A DNA stretch of 64,000 bases from NCBI GenBank assembly GCA_036898135.1, contig CM072522.1:35266166-35330165 (forward strand). Direction: 5' to 3'. How positions within the stretch are numbered: position 1 is the stretch's first letter; every line of letters begins with the position of its first letter. Both the position numbers and the translations under genes were made by a program. Positions 48,097 through 59,168 of the stretch are shown here, piece by piece. This DNA comes from Oncomelania hupensis (taxonomy: Eukaryota > Mollusca > Gastropoda > Littorinimorpha > Pomatiopsidae). The notes below the pieces were generated by a model. It made no database searches and had not been told where the DNA came from. It worked only from the letters and a program-made list of their open reading frames with translations.

Positions 48097-49026
48097 CTGA
48101 AATGTAAAGGCTTATTATGTGTTCAGTGGATTATAAAGGCTTATTATGTGTTCAGTGGATTATAAAGGCTTATTATGTGTTCAATGGATTATAAAGGCTT
48201 ATTATGTGTTCAGTGGATTATAGAGGCTTTTTATGTGTTCAATGGATTATAAAGGCTTATTGTGTGTTCAATGGATTATAAAGGTTTATTGTGTGTTCAA
48301 TGGATTATAAAGGCTTATTGTGTGTTCAGTGGATTATAAAGGCTTATTATGGGTTCAGTGGATTATAAAGGCTGTATCTCTGAAATGTAAAGGTTATTAT
48401 GTGTTTAGTGAATTATAAAGGTTTTTATGTGTTCAGTGGATTATAAAGGCTTATTATGTGTTCAATGGATTATAAAGGTTTAGTATGTGTTCAATGGATT
48501 ATAAAGGTTTATTGTGTGTTCAGTGGATTATACAGGCTTATTATGTGTTCAATGGATTATAAAGGCTTATTATGTGTTCAGTGGATTATAAAGGCTTATT
48601 ATGTGTTCAATGGATTATAAAGGCTTATTATGTGTTAATGGATTATAAAGGCTTATTATGTGTTCAATGGATTATAAAGGTTTATTATGTGTTCAATGGA
48701 TTATAAAGGTTTATTGTGTGTTCAATGGATTATAAAGGCTTATTATGTGTTCAGTGGATTATAAAGGCTTATTATGTGTTCAGTGGATAATAAAGGCTTA
48801 GTATGTGTTCAGTGGATTATAAAGGCTTATTGTGTGTTCAATGGATTATAAAGGTTTATTATGTGTTCAATGGATTATAAAGGCTTATTATGTGTTATAT
48901 GGATTATAAAGGCTCATTGTGTGTTCAGTGGATTATAAAGGCTTCTTATGTGTTTTATGGATTATAAAGGCTTATTGTGTGTTCAGTGGATTATAAAGGC
49001 TTCTTATGTGTTATATGGATTATAAA
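48097..49026. repeat. 29-bp minisatellite, about 32 units
   Basis: Unit 'aaaggcttattatgtgttca' plus 'gtggattat'. One internal unit near 48370 contains 'tctctgaaatgtaaagg', a second copy of the exon/intron boundary of the adjacent exon. This points to an origin of the array from the intron acceptor region. Confidence 0.95.
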
Positions 49027-49158
49027 CACTGTATTGATATGGGTGATGCGGTGTGGTCTGTACAGCATTTCCACTACAATACATTCACTTGCCTGCTGTC
49101 TTGCCTCCGGACACTGACGTCATCCAAACGTCTTACCCTCTAAACTTTCTTTGGTTAA

Positions 49159-49162
<4 letters not shown>

Positions 49163-49209
<47 letters not shown>

Positions 49210-49285
49210 CACCCAAACATACACACACAAACGCATACACACAAATACATACACACGCATACACACACACCCACGCAGACACACA
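49163..49285. repeat. (CA)n microsatellite
   Basis: Imperfect CA run with CCA and AAA variants. Confidence 0.92.
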
Positions 49286-49329
49286 CGCTCTTCATGACGG
49301 CACTGTAAAATTGCACCAGAACGTCGCAG

Positions 49330-50640
49330 CTTAGGCCAAGAATAGACGTACCTCTGTCTTGTCTTCACGATGGCGTCGCCGCTGTCATCCCGCTTGAGGT
49401 CGCAGGAGATCGTGGTTACCCAAGAACTTAAAGCAATCCACTGACTGGATTGCCTCATCACTGATAACGAGAGGATCCACTGGGCCCTTCAGCGTTAGTC
49501 CAACCCCATCTCTAACGTTGTGGAAGGCACGCAGGTGGAGTTTGTTGTTGTCGATCTCCTGCCGATACGCAGTCTCATCACTCTAACAGGTGAGATCCTC
49601 GACCGTGGTGTCGGCAAACTTCACCAGCTGAACGGAGTGATGAGAGGAAACGCAATCTTTGGTGAAGAGTCAGTAGAGGAGAGGTGAGAAATCACAGCCT
49701 TAGGGCGAGCTAGTGTTCAGTTTCAGGGTCTTGAAGAAGTGGTTGCAGAGGAAGCCGAGTAGCCGGAGACAGATGGAAAGGGACAGGCCAAAGAGGAGGA
49801 GTTTGTTGTACAGCTTCTGGGGGATGCTAGTATTGAAAGCGGAGGAAAAGTCAATAAAGAGGACTGGAGGTGCTGCATGACGAAGCGGAGGGCCATGGCG
49901 GCAGCGTAGTCAACGGATCGATTGGCCTCATAAGCAAACTGAAAAGGATCCGGCTTGTCCTGGTAATGGACTGGAGGTGCTTGAGGACCAAAACGCTCAA
50001 ACACTGTAATCACCAGTGATGTTAAGGCCAGCGGTCTGTAGTCATTGAGCGACGAGACACTATACTGTGGGGACGGACCATAATGCTCAAACACTGTAAT
50101 CACCAGTGATGTTAAGGTCACCGGTCTGTAGTCATTGAGCGACGAGACACTATACTGTGAGGACGGACCATATCGCTCAAACACTGTAATCACCAGTGAT
50201 GTTAAGGCCACCGGTCTGTAGTCATTGAGCGACGAGACACTATACTGTTGAGGCGGACCATATCGCTCAAACACTGTAATCACCAGTGATGTTAAGGCCA
50301 CCGGTCTGTAGTCATTGAGTGACGAGACACTATACTGTGGGGACGGACCATATCGCTCAAACACTGTAATCACCAGTGATGTTAAGGCCATTGAGCGACG
50401 AGGCACTATATTGTTGGGACGGACCATATCGCTCAAACACTGTAATCACCAGTGATGTTAAGGCCACCGGTCTGTAGTCATTGAGCGACGAGACACTATA
50501 CTGTGGGGAACGGACCATATCGCTCAAACACTGTAATCACCAGTGATGTTAAGGCCACCGGTCTGTAGTGATTGAGCGACGAGACACTATACTGTGTGGA
50601 CGGGGATGATGGTAGAGGCCTTGAAACAGTGGTTGGCAGT
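49330..50640 (-). mobile_element. degenerate LINE remnant (L2/Rex/CR1-type RT)
   Basis: Minus-strand fragments from different frames: SLNDYRPVALTSLVITVFER (RT fingers, repeated), FQFAYEANRSVDYA, a frame with IPQKLYNKLLLFGL and ICLRLLGFLCN, and TTISCDLKRDDSGDAIVK near 49400. These match the order of RT motifs in L2/Rex/CR1-type LINEs and differ from families D and L. Many frameshifts. No ends identified. Confidence 0.75.
49985..50600 (-). repeat. 90-bp tandem repeat derived from an RT motif
   Basis: About seven units of 'cgctcaaacactgtaatcac' ... 'cggtctgtagtcattgagcg'. Most units keep the LINE reading frame, giving a ~30-residue protein repeat of the NDYRPVALTSLVITVFE motif. Confidence 0.9.
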
Positions 50641-51410
50641 GGAGAGCTGAAGTGCGGAGTTGAAGACGTTTAGTCAAGACGACAGAGAGCTGGTCAGCTC
50701 AATGCTACAGGGTCGGCGCCAAGATACTATCGGGACCTGCTGCCTTTGTGCTGTTCTGCTTGTCGGGCTCTTCCGCTCAATGACGATGAAGGGCGGAGGT
50801 ACTTGTAGGAAAATACGTATGCCCAGAGGCAGAATGAACTCACATAAAGCTTTTAGGTTCGCCCCAATTATTCACGCCATTCCAAACTAGGACTATCCAG
50901 CCTTAGACGACCACAACTTACCAGCCTGCATGACGTTTTTAACAGCCTGCTTGACGTTTTTAACCAATCCTTTCAAATAACAAGGAACAAGTATAAACCT
51001 CAAGCTGTGCCAAAAGGACTAGCAAGGAGTTAAACAGTTCAACTCTGAAGGACGTCCACCACAATGTAAGATGATAAATAATGCCGCCCTGTTCATGTTT
51101 GGCTTATTGAGTTTTCTGCCCCAGCAGACACTTCAAACCTCTTCCTGTTCTCTATGCACACCTTCGTAGCCCACTATGAGGGACTCTTGGCTATGAAAAT
51201 TGTTCTGTCTAAGGCCTCCCGCCGCCTTCCTGTAACCACCATCCTCCGACCTGCTCAACTCATCCTCAAGTCTTTCCACTTCAACCACCAGCACTACCTT
51301 CAGACCATTGGCGTGGTCGATGGGCACTCGTATGGGCACTGGCTACGCTTGCCTTTTCCTGAGTTTCTGGGAAGTTCAGATATTTCAGTCATACCAGGGT
51401 TTCACTATGA
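50641..51410. other. unassigned sequence
   Basis: No recognised gene. A 48-nt minus-strand segment at 50922-50969 has acceptor and donor consensus and phase 1-1 (see findings). A 115-codon plus frame at 51154-51501 runs into the foldback element and shows no recognised domain. Confidence 0.4.
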
Positions 51411-52128
51411 CGGCCTACTAGCGCCAAAGCCGAGAGTTACCAGTATCACGAGGGTATTACAATTAACACGCGTTCTGTGTAATTTACAGAGATACTGCTA
51501 ATCCACAGTGTTAATTATTAATTATCAGTATTTGCCCCGCCTTCCAAACGCCAAAACCTGATAATTATAAATATTATGAGATCAGTACAAATATCATAGG
51601 AAAAATACAATTATCAAGGGGCAATTACAATCATCATTGAAATATTACAAATATCTTCTCGTGACCATGTTTAATTTTCAAGCTTGGCTCTAGCAATCCG
51701 TCTGGAAATGGGCCCAAACTGAAATTTGTAATTTTCACTTAATAATTACAATTTGTTTACATGTTAATTGTAAATATGTCGTTGGTATTTGTAATGATCA
51801 CATAGTATTTGTATGTATCAGGTTTTGGCACTAGTAGTCCGTCGTATACATGAATTACGCAGAACACGTTTGAATTACTATTATCACTGATGCCTGTAAA
51901 TTCACGTTTTGGCGCAGAATAAGCCGCCGTAAAACATGTAAGTATGAAGTGAAACTTGTAATTATTATGTAATAATTACAATTGTCGGTTTGGCCGCATT
52001 TTTAGCCGGATCGCTAGAGCCAAAACCCAAAATTAAACATGATCCGCGAAGATATTTGTAATTTTTCAATGGTAATTGTAATTATCTCACGATATTTGTA
52101 CTTATCAGGTTTTGGCGCTTGTAGGCCC
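51411..52128. mobile_element. foldback element with nested inverted repeats
   Basis: The left end 'gcctactagcgccaaa' is inverted at the right end ('tttggcgcttgtaggc'). A second nested pair is 'cgccaaaacctgataa' (51549) with 'ttatcaggttttggcg' (to 52117). A third is 'catgtttaattttcaagctt' (51667) with its complement near 52038. AT-rich with many 'tacaaatatc' repeats and no ORF. Confidence 0.7.
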
Positions 52129-52129
52129 T

Positions 52130-52200
52130 CAAGCTCCACTCCCGATATGTACAAACGGTTCATGGACGACTGCTTTGACAGTGCCACCTGCACCAAACCT
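52130..52200 (+). pseudogene. possible Penelope-like RT fragment
   Basis: The plus frame reads PDMYKRFMDDCFDSATCTKPE. This resembles the catalytic YxDD block of Penelope-like and related RTs (...LYKRYIDDCF...). Only about 23 codons are preserved, between the foldback element and the GACA array, so the call is tentative. Confidence 0.35.
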
Positions 52201-52380
52201 GAGAGACAGAGAGAGAGAGATAGAGACAGAGACAGACAGACAGAGACAGACAGACAGAGACAGAAAAAATGTCAGAGATACTGAGAGACATAAAGAGACA
52301 CAGTCAGAGAAAGAGGCAGAGTGAGACAGAGAGACAGACACAGAGAGAAACAGAGAGACAGACACAGAGAGACAGAGACT
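52199..52380. repeat. (GAGACA)n-type microsatellite
   Basis: Degenerate GA/GACA repeats ending 4 bp from the donor of the exon at 52384-52461. Confidence 0.9.
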
Positions 52381-52383
52381 CAC

Positions 52384-52461
52384 TACAACGTTGGTTGGCG
52401 TCACAGACAAGATTGGCGAGGCATTTCTCGTTGCCGGCACAGGGCTGGTCCAACGTTAGTT
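52384..52461 (-). CDS. Cys-rich repeat protein exon (most 5' identified)
   Basis: 78-nt exon, acceptor CTTGCAG| and donor |GTGAGT, phase 1-1. It encodes LTLDQPC then C-x5-C-x5-C-x5-C (C-AGNEK-C-LANLV-C-DANQR-C), the most compact module. It is the most upstream exon I can recognise. The signal peptide and first exons must lie beyond the LINE and Gypsy array to the right, or outside the window. Chained with the six others it gives 197 sense codons and no stop. Confidence 0.75.
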
Positions 52462-52926
52462 CTGCAAGCAGGAAGGTTGACAAAGTTGACGAGGTGTGGC
52501 GTTAGTTAACAACAGGTACTATCTAACGAACTCACTAACATTTCAAAGACGCAACATCAACTAAAATATTATGAACTAGAAGGGCAAAGCCCATATGACT
52601 TACATGCTCCCTATAGAACTGGCAATATTTAACGTTAAGATGTGTGCCCTCCCAACCCACCCACCCCTCGTCCCCCACACTCTCCACAACCACACACCCA
52701 ACAAAATACATGTATATATTTTTTTAATTTAAAAAATAACAAAAAACAAACGGTTTGATTTTGATCTAAGTTCTTGACCTTGAAATTACCTTGAACCAAA
52801 GAATATGGGTATACTACAAAGAATAATCGTACAACGATTCTATGCGAAACGAGTGACGTCAGCGACACCACGGCGACACCAAGCGGCTGCGTTGCGGAGA
52901 ATGTCAAAGGAGGTAAACAGACCACA
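52462..52926. other. intronic sequence with a degenerate dispersed repeat
   Basis: 52555-52700 resembles 31700-31975 ('aactagaagggcaaagccca'). No coding recognised. Confidence 0.45.
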
Positions 52927-53660
52927 TCCTATCCTATTCTGTCCCGTATCCCGGAGGTCGTAGGGGCACCACAGATGATCGTTTAACCAGCATACTCCAT
53001 CTTTCTTTGTCCTCAGCAGCCCTGATGGCTTCGCTCAGTGTCAAACCAGTCCATTCTCGAATGTTGTTCTCTCACCTCTTTTTCGGTCTCCCTCTTCTTC
53101 TACCTCCTTGCATTGTGCCTTGCAGAATAGTCTTTGCAAGGCCTGATGATCTGGTAACGTGGCCATACCATCGAAGTTTCCGTTTCTTCACCACTTTGAG
53201 CAGGTCATCGTGTTGTCAAATGGCTTGTGTGATGGTCTGTCGGACTTCGTCGTTGGTGAAGTGTTGTGTATAGGAAATGCACAGAAATCTTCTGTAGCAC
53301 CTCATCTCCATGCTTTGTATTCTTCGTTGGAGATCTGCTGTGAGGGTCCATGCTTCGCAAGCATAAAGGAAGATGGAGATGACAAGAAAGCGCAGCAGTC
53401 TTACTTTGGAATGTAGACTGATGGTCCTGTCTTTCCAAATGGGCTTCAACCTTGTCAGGGCAGCAGTTGTTTGTGCGATCCTGGAGACGACTTCCTGTCG
53501 GGACCCATTGTCTGATACAATGGCTCCTAAATATTTGAAGCTATACACTGTGTTGAGGGATTGGCCTTGGACTTTGATGTCCGTGTTGATGCCATTGGTG
53601 TTGTTGGTCATCATTTTGGTCTTCTCTGCACTTATTTCCATTCCATAAGCTCTGGAGGTA
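52927..53660 (-). mobile_element. LINE family L fragment (copy 6)
   Basis: The 3' 'catcctatcctattctgtcc' end is at 52927. Minus strand MEISAEKTKMMTNNTNGINT ... SFKYLGAIVSDNGSRQEV ... YACEAWTLTADLQRR is very close to the 21186 copy. 5'-truncated just after the FADD region at 53660. Few mutations in 53641-53216, so a comparatively young fragment. Confidence 0.9.
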
Positions 53661-54003
53661 TTTGCATAATGAAAAAAAAAATGGTCCAGTTATTCTAGAA
53701 AAAATGAGGGACAATAGGGCGTCAAAAAGGAAAAAAAGAAGAAAAAAAAAAGTGATTTGAACAAAACAGTAATATTGGAAGCGACGGATCGACCAACCGA
53801 CCGACAACCGGACTGCCATTGAAGGCCTGGCCATGGACTGAATTACATGTGTACCAACAATACACACAATCGGTGTTATAGATAGGAGGTCAAGTTAGGA
53901 GTGATGTATTCTAAATACACTGAATGATTGGTCATGGGCTGAATTACATGTGTACCAACAATAAACACAATCGGTGTTATAGATAGGTCAAGTTAGAAGT
54001 GAT
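53661..54003. repeat. flank of the Gypsy array with a ~97-bp direct duplication
   Basis: 'ctgaattacatgtgtaccaa' through 'ggtcaagttag' occurs at 53838-53910 and again at 53938-53996. Otherwise unassigned AT-rich sequence. Confidence 0.75.
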
Positions 54004-55503
54004 TGTCGCAGGAGGACTAGTTTTACTCTGCTTATTTTAATATTTAGCTTGGTTAGTCTGTATAATATGAGAATTTCAAAGTTAAGCAGCAGACGATGAA
54101 AGTAATCAAGCGTAGCAATAGTATACTGCCGCCTACACACAGTGGTAGTTGACGCTGGCTAAGGCAATGACATCATCGTAATTACGATAGGCGAGAAAGT
54201 TTAACCAATGAGACGCACGCCGAGCGGTTAAAACCAGTTCGGACTGTGTCAAAACCTCGCATAGCTTACTTCAGTCGAGTTTAAACCACGGAGCAGTAAA
54301 CTGCTACACAGCTTAGCAGTAGTTCTCTTCAGAAAAGACTAGGACGCAGTACTGGTGAAACTCCGAATTCACTCAGTAGCCACTAGCCTGATATTGTCAC
54401 GAAGGTAAATGAACATATTTCTGTTTCATCGTGATGTATTATATTATTATTGAATTATGTTTGTGAAATTTGATATGCATAGAATTGAATTGTTAACCCA
54501 ACTTTGCCGAACACGTGGCGTAGCTGACCACGAGACAAAAAGACGACCGGCCACCGCCATCTTGAATTTTGTACGGACCCACTGTTGTTTAACTTATATG
54601 TATGCTTATAGACCAGTGACTGTGCAAATGAATGTGTATAATATTATTAATTCTTGATGTGTATAAGTAGCCATGTTTAATATTTATGAATGTATAGGAA
54701 ATTAGAGTGGAGATTCCAGTGGACCACGGACTTAGCAGAATGTTCGTCGCTTATATATGTAGATGTGGAGCTAATCACTGAGGGCTATTACGACCTTCAG
54801 TGAGACGCTCTGCACACACCTATCATTCAAGGTTGTGCAGAATTTCGTCTCATATGTTACAGACGTACAGGCGTTCTGTAGTGTGCCCAACACTGCCTCA
54901 GACGAAACCACGTCGACGCAGTAGTTGGCTGCAACGGTATCCCCAGCATTGTGCGAGGAAAGCCAACCAGTCTACCCACAGGGAAGAACCAGAAGAAGAC
55001 AACACAAGTTGTCAACAAACCGACCACAGCACAGCACGTCTGACTCACAGTTAAGTCTCTACATGTGTGTGCACACAAAACTGAGAGCTACAGGACCACA
55101 GTAGTCCATTTCTCATAAACAATTACATCTAGTGCCCAAGGATGAACAATTAGCTGCATAGACTATCAGCGATCGAACTATTCACAGTGACTATTTAACG
55201 TTTAAGGTAGATTAGTACTTAGATAATCTTGTATAGAGTAGAAGAAAAAAATGTGTGATGTTTAACTGTTATCAAGTGGCTGGACTACATATGATTCATA
55301 GCCGTGTGAAAGCTAGTGTGACAGTAATCTTTTACCATTTTTCTATCTATCTCTATAACCCAGCCTTTACACAGAACGAGCTAAATAAATAAATTTATTA
55401 TAGTAATCCACAGGGTGACGAACTAGCAGTTCCCATAGGATAAAGCGTGAGGTTTACTTCATTCCATTGTGCAGAGCCCTAAAACCCATAAACCCACGTG
55501 ACA
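54004..55503 (+). repeat. first LTR of Gypsy element 2
   Basis: TG...CA ends; 'ctaaataaataaa' near 55382 could serve as a polyadenylation signal. Short open frames at 54457-54657 and 54800-55054 recur in the second LTR and are unrecognised. Confidence 0.92.
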
Positions 55504-55527
55504 CTATAATTGGCGAGCCTAGCCAAG
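55504..55527 (+). promoter_or_regulatory. putative primer-binding site of element 2
   Basis: Six to seven bases after the LTR lies TTGGCGAGCCTAGCC, beginning with the CCA complement TGG. The tRNA is not identified. The same sequence recurs at 61996 onward. Confidence 0.5.
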
Positions 55528-55877
55528 GATCTGTGGATAATAGGAATTGGGTATAACCGGATCTAGGTACAATAAAATTAGATAACAGTAGTAGTAGTAG
55601 AATAACTTAGAATAGTGTAGGTGTAGACCAGGACTCAGTTTTTGGTGCAATACACTTTACTTAAAAACTTTTTTGCTTCAATTATTTTTGTGCCTGTATG
55701 TTGCATTGTTCTTTTGCAGGTTTTGCTTAAATACTTGTTGTATGCCATTTGACTCTTGTTTTATTCTATTATTGATTGCGAATTTTATGGTCTTTGCATT
55801 GTTGTTATTGACTTGCAATATTGCTAGTGTTTTGGTATTCCACGTGATTCAGAGGTTGTTCATAGACACTCTTGACA

Positions 55878-58800
55878 ATGTGGGACCCAGTGGCCTTGAG
55901 ATTGCGCTTCAAGGAATTGGGAGAATCTTTACACTTAGCAGGGGGAGACCTAATTGCGTATATAAATGCAGAGGTAGAGAAACAGGAGGCTAAGGCAGAG
56001 AGAGCAGCAGAGAGAGAACAGAAGAAACTCGAAGCAGAACAGAGAAAAGCAGAACTAGAAGCAGAGCAGAAGAAACTAGCATTAGAAGCAGAACAGAGAA
56101 AAGTAGAAATAGAAGCAGAACAGAAGAAGGTAGCGGCAGAGAAAGAAGCAGAAGTTAGGAGATGGGAGTATGAGCGGGCAGAAAAAGAAAAAGAGAGGGA
56201 AGAAAAGGAAAAAGAAAGACAGCATGAGTTAGAGCTAAGAAGATTGGGATCAGGAGCTTCAAGTTCTTCCTCAACCCCTCCCCACTCAGATCAGCTAGAG
56301 GTAGCCACCAACCCCGTACAAGGAATGTCATTTCCACTGGGAACATTCAATGAAAGAGAAGAAGGTCTAGATCTCTATCTGACTAGGTTTGAGCGCCTAG
56401 CAACAGAGTATAAGCTAGATCCCACTCATTGGTCTTTTAAGCTTAGTCACGGGCTTAGAGGAAAGGCTTATGACATCTACAGTAAGCTACCGACTGACAG
56501 AGTGACTGACTATCACAAAGTAAAAGAGGCACTCCTAACGGGATTCGAACTGACAGGAGAATGCTACCGGCAAAAGTTCCGCACCAACCGGAGAGTGAAA
56601 GGAGAGAGCTATGCGCAGTTCGCGGATCGGTTGTCCACAATGCTAGATAAGTGGATTAGCCAGTCAGGCACGGCTAAGACATATGATGGACTGACAGAAC
56701 TGTTAGTATGGGAACAGCTACGGGAAACCATGACCCCCGAGCTGAGGACATTCTCAGTAGAGCAGGGCGCGGAAAGACTGGAAGATCTGGTCAAGGTCGC
56801 AGATAGGTACGTGGCCGCCCACGGAGAAGCCAAGAGCTTCAGGCGAGACCTAAAGCCTAACGGGAAAGAGGCACAGAAACGAAGCCCTACCCGGGAAGAG
56901 CGCACCGCTAACAAGCCGAATAACCCCAGACCTGGGCAGAATAAAGGACCCAACACGGAATTCGGGAAAAGAGGTCCTGCAGAACAGAAACGGTATTGTT
57001 CGTTCTGCAATAGGAACAATCACTCCACCGCAGAATGTTTCAAGTTGGCCGCACAACGTAGGGAAGAGCGCGAAAGCCGGCCAGCGCACAGAGTTCTAAC
57101 TCAAAGTAGCGGTAACAAGCCACACACAATCGGAGATCACCCATCGGTGACAGACACGGTCAAGGTCAACGGAAAAGAAGCGAACTGTCTGTATGACACA
57201 GGTCTATCATACGACGCGATAGTTAGCGAATCTCTTGTATCGCGCGCGGACTTGACGGACAAGACAGTCGAACTACAAGGAGCAGACTTGGCGAAACCGA
57301 CGACTACTTGCCCAATAGCATGGATAGAAGTAGAGAGTAGGTACGTCACAGGACGAATCCAAGCAGCTGTTTTACAGAAACCACTGTATGATCTAGTGCT
57401 AGGTTGTAGGTATGTGTTCTTAGGCACGCCCCCTAAAACTGTAGAGATAGCTGCAGTGCAAACCAGGGCCCAAGCTAAAAACCAACCACCCCAGCCCGAG
57501 TTCGCTCCGAATCCAGGACTCGAAGAGATCAAAACAGCACAGAAAGCGGACGCCTCGATAGCGAAGTGCTTCCAGAAGCTACCCAAGGCGCACACACCCC
57601 CGCACAAGGGAGACTTCTACATGGAAGAGGGAGATCTACATCGACAAGGAGATGGAGATCACACCCAACTAGTACTACCAGCCACCCTTCGAGCCCAAGT
57701 ACTAGAATTAGGCCACAGCATGCCACTCAGCGGACACATGGGAATTGGAGCCACAGTGCAGAGAATCAGCGCACACTACTATTGGCCCGGAATCACGGAG
57801 GATGTCAAGCGCTACGTGAAATCTTGCCACCAATGTCAACGATATTCCCCGCGACATCACACCGTACCAGTTACCTTAGGACCATCGGTAGTAGTCGGCG
57901 TGCCGTTCCAGCAAGTCTCAGTAGACATAGTAGGACCACTGCCCATGACCAAGAAGCGGAACAGATTTCTACTCACACTCGTCGACGCATGTACGATGTG
58001 GTGCGAAGCAGTCCCGTTGCCAGCGATCGACACCAAGAAGATTGCAGATGCACTCATCGCCATCTTTACCAGAGTCGGATTCCCGGACAGCATTAGAACG
58101 GACAACGGATCTCAGTTCACCGGCCGCCTGATGCAAGACGTGTTCGAGTTGATACAAGTTCATCACATTCGCACACCACCATACCACCCAGCCAGCAACG
58201 GACAAGTAGAAAGACTGAATGGAACCCTTCTCACCATACTCAGGAAAGTCGCCGACGACAATCCAGAAGCGTGGGACACCTACGTGAATGCGGCACTGTT
58301 CGCATACAGAGAAACGCCCCATGCAGCCACAGGCTACACCCCGTCAACATTGCTATTCGGCAGACCGCTAGCAGGACCGTTAGAAGCCCTACGCAGAAGT
58401 TGGACGGAAGCCAAGATAGACGACACACCAAGAGGTGCCACCAAGTACGTCGCAGACCTGCAGGAAACCCTCAAAGCAACGTGGAAGAAAGCTGGTGAAG
58501 CACTGAAGAAGGCAAGAGCCCGTCAGGCGAAGTACAACAACCGCCACGCGAAGGACCGAGAACTGCAAGTCGGCGATCAAGTGCTACTCTTACTTCCAAG
58601 TGGAACCAACAAGCTGGACATCGCTTGGAGAGGACCGTACCGGGTGACTGCCAAGAAATCCAAGACAGTCTACCAAATAGAGGTAAACGGGAGAACCCGA
58701 TACCACCACATCAATCTTCTCAAGAAGTATACGGACCGACCAGCGACCCCCAGCACTCACAACTTGCCAGCCATCGCCATCGCGGAAGAAGGAGAAAGCA

Positions 58801-59168
58801 TGGAGACCAATGCAGTAGAGTATCCCCTGCACTCCAAAGAAACCTACAAAGACGTGATACTCAACGGAGACCTAGCCGCTAAACAGCAACAGCAAGTACT
58901 ACAGGTCATTCGACAACATCAGACTGTGCTCACAGACCGACCAGGGAGGACAGACCTCGTTGAAGTAACCTTAACGGTGACCGACCCAACACCCGTCCGC
59001 CAGAAGCTCTACCCGGGTGCCACTGTCGCAGCAGCGAGCCATCAAGGAAGAGATAGACACTTTACTGGCAGCCGGAATCATCTCAGAATCTACTTCACCC
59101 TACAGCGCAGGCACGGTATTGTTGCGAAAACGGAGAGCATCGACTGTGCATCGACTTCAGACTCCTGA
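55878..59168 (+). CDS. gag-pol: Gag-protease-integrase polyprotein of element 2
   Basis: Start at ATG 55878 (MWDPVALRLRFKELGESL). A strongly repetitive K/E/A coiled coil spans residues ~30-125. A capsid-like domain follows (GLDLYLTRFERLATEYKL ~160; LRGKAYDIYSKLP ~190). The CCHC knuckle CSFCNRNNHSTAEC lies near 56998 and the protease DTG near 57195. Integrase: H2C2 (GHSMPLSGHMG ... CHQCQ, ~57711-57840), the DDE triad in VDIVGP (~57922), RTDNGSQF (~58097) and VERLNG (~58206), then GPY/F (IAWRGPYRV ~58620). A linker to RT follows. The frame should continue into RT but a one-base gain near 59012 sends it to a stop at 59168. Integrase residues are all present. Confidence 0.93.
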   Translation: MWDPVALRLRFKELGESLHLAGGDLIAYINAEVEKQEAKAERAAEREQKKLEAEQRKAELEAEQKKLALEAEQRKVEIEAEQKKVAAEKEAEVRRWEYERAEKEKEREEKEKERQHELELRRLGSGASSSSSTPPHSDQLEVATNPVQGMSFPLGTFNEREEGLDLYLTRFERLATEYKLDPTHWSFKLSHGLRGKAYDIYSKLPTDRVTDYHKVKEALLTGFELTGECYRQKFRTNRRVKGESYAQFADRLSTMLDKWISQSGTAKTYDGLTELLVWEQLRETMTPELRTFSVEQGAERLEDLVKVADRYVAAHGEAKSFRRDLKPNGKEAQKRSPTREERTANKPNNPRPGQNKGPNTEFGKRGPAEQKRYCSFCNRNNHSTAECFKLAAQRREERESRPAHRVLTQSSGNKPHTIGDHPSVTDTVKVNGKEANCLYDTGLSYDAIVSESLVSRADLTDKTVELQGADLAKPTTTCPIAWIEVESRYVTGRIQAAVLQKPLYDLVLGCRYVFLGTPPKTVEIAAVQTRAQAKNQPPQPEFAPNPGLEEIKTAQKADASIAKCFQKLPKAHTPPHKGDFYMEEGDLHRQGDGDHTQLVLPATLRAQVLELGHSMPLSGHMGIGATVQRISAHYYWPGITEDVKRYVKSCHQCQRYSPRHHTVPVTLGPSVVVGVPFQQVSVDIVGPLPMTKKRNRFLLTLVDACTMWCEAVPLPAIDTKKIADALIAIFTRVGFPDSIRTDNGSQFTGRLMQDVFELIQVHHIRTPPYHPASNGQVERLNGTLLTILRKVADDNPEAWDTYVNAALFAYRETPHAATGYTPSTLLFGRPLAGPLEALRRSWTEAKIDDTPRGATKYVADLQETLKATWKKAGEALKKARARQAKYNNRHAKDRELQVGDQVLLLLPSGTNKLDIAWRGPYRVTAKKSKTVYQIEVNGRTRYHHINLLKKYTDRPATPSTHNLPAIAIAEEGESMETNAVEYPLHSKETYKDVILNGDLAAKQQQQVLQVIRQHQTVLTDRPGRTDLVEVTLTVTDPTPVRQKLYPGATVAAASHQGRDRHFTGSRNHLRIYFTLQRRHGIVAKTESIDCASTSDS

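Noticed and set aside
49053..49334. Open frame 'MVCTAFPLQYIHL...'
   Set aside because: Mostly translated (CA)n with no domain; overlaps LINE remnant on the other strand.
56155..58832. Minus-strand and alternate-frame ORFs across element 2
   Set aside because: Antisense or out-of-frame shadows of the gag-pol polyprotein; same pattern recurs in the second unit.
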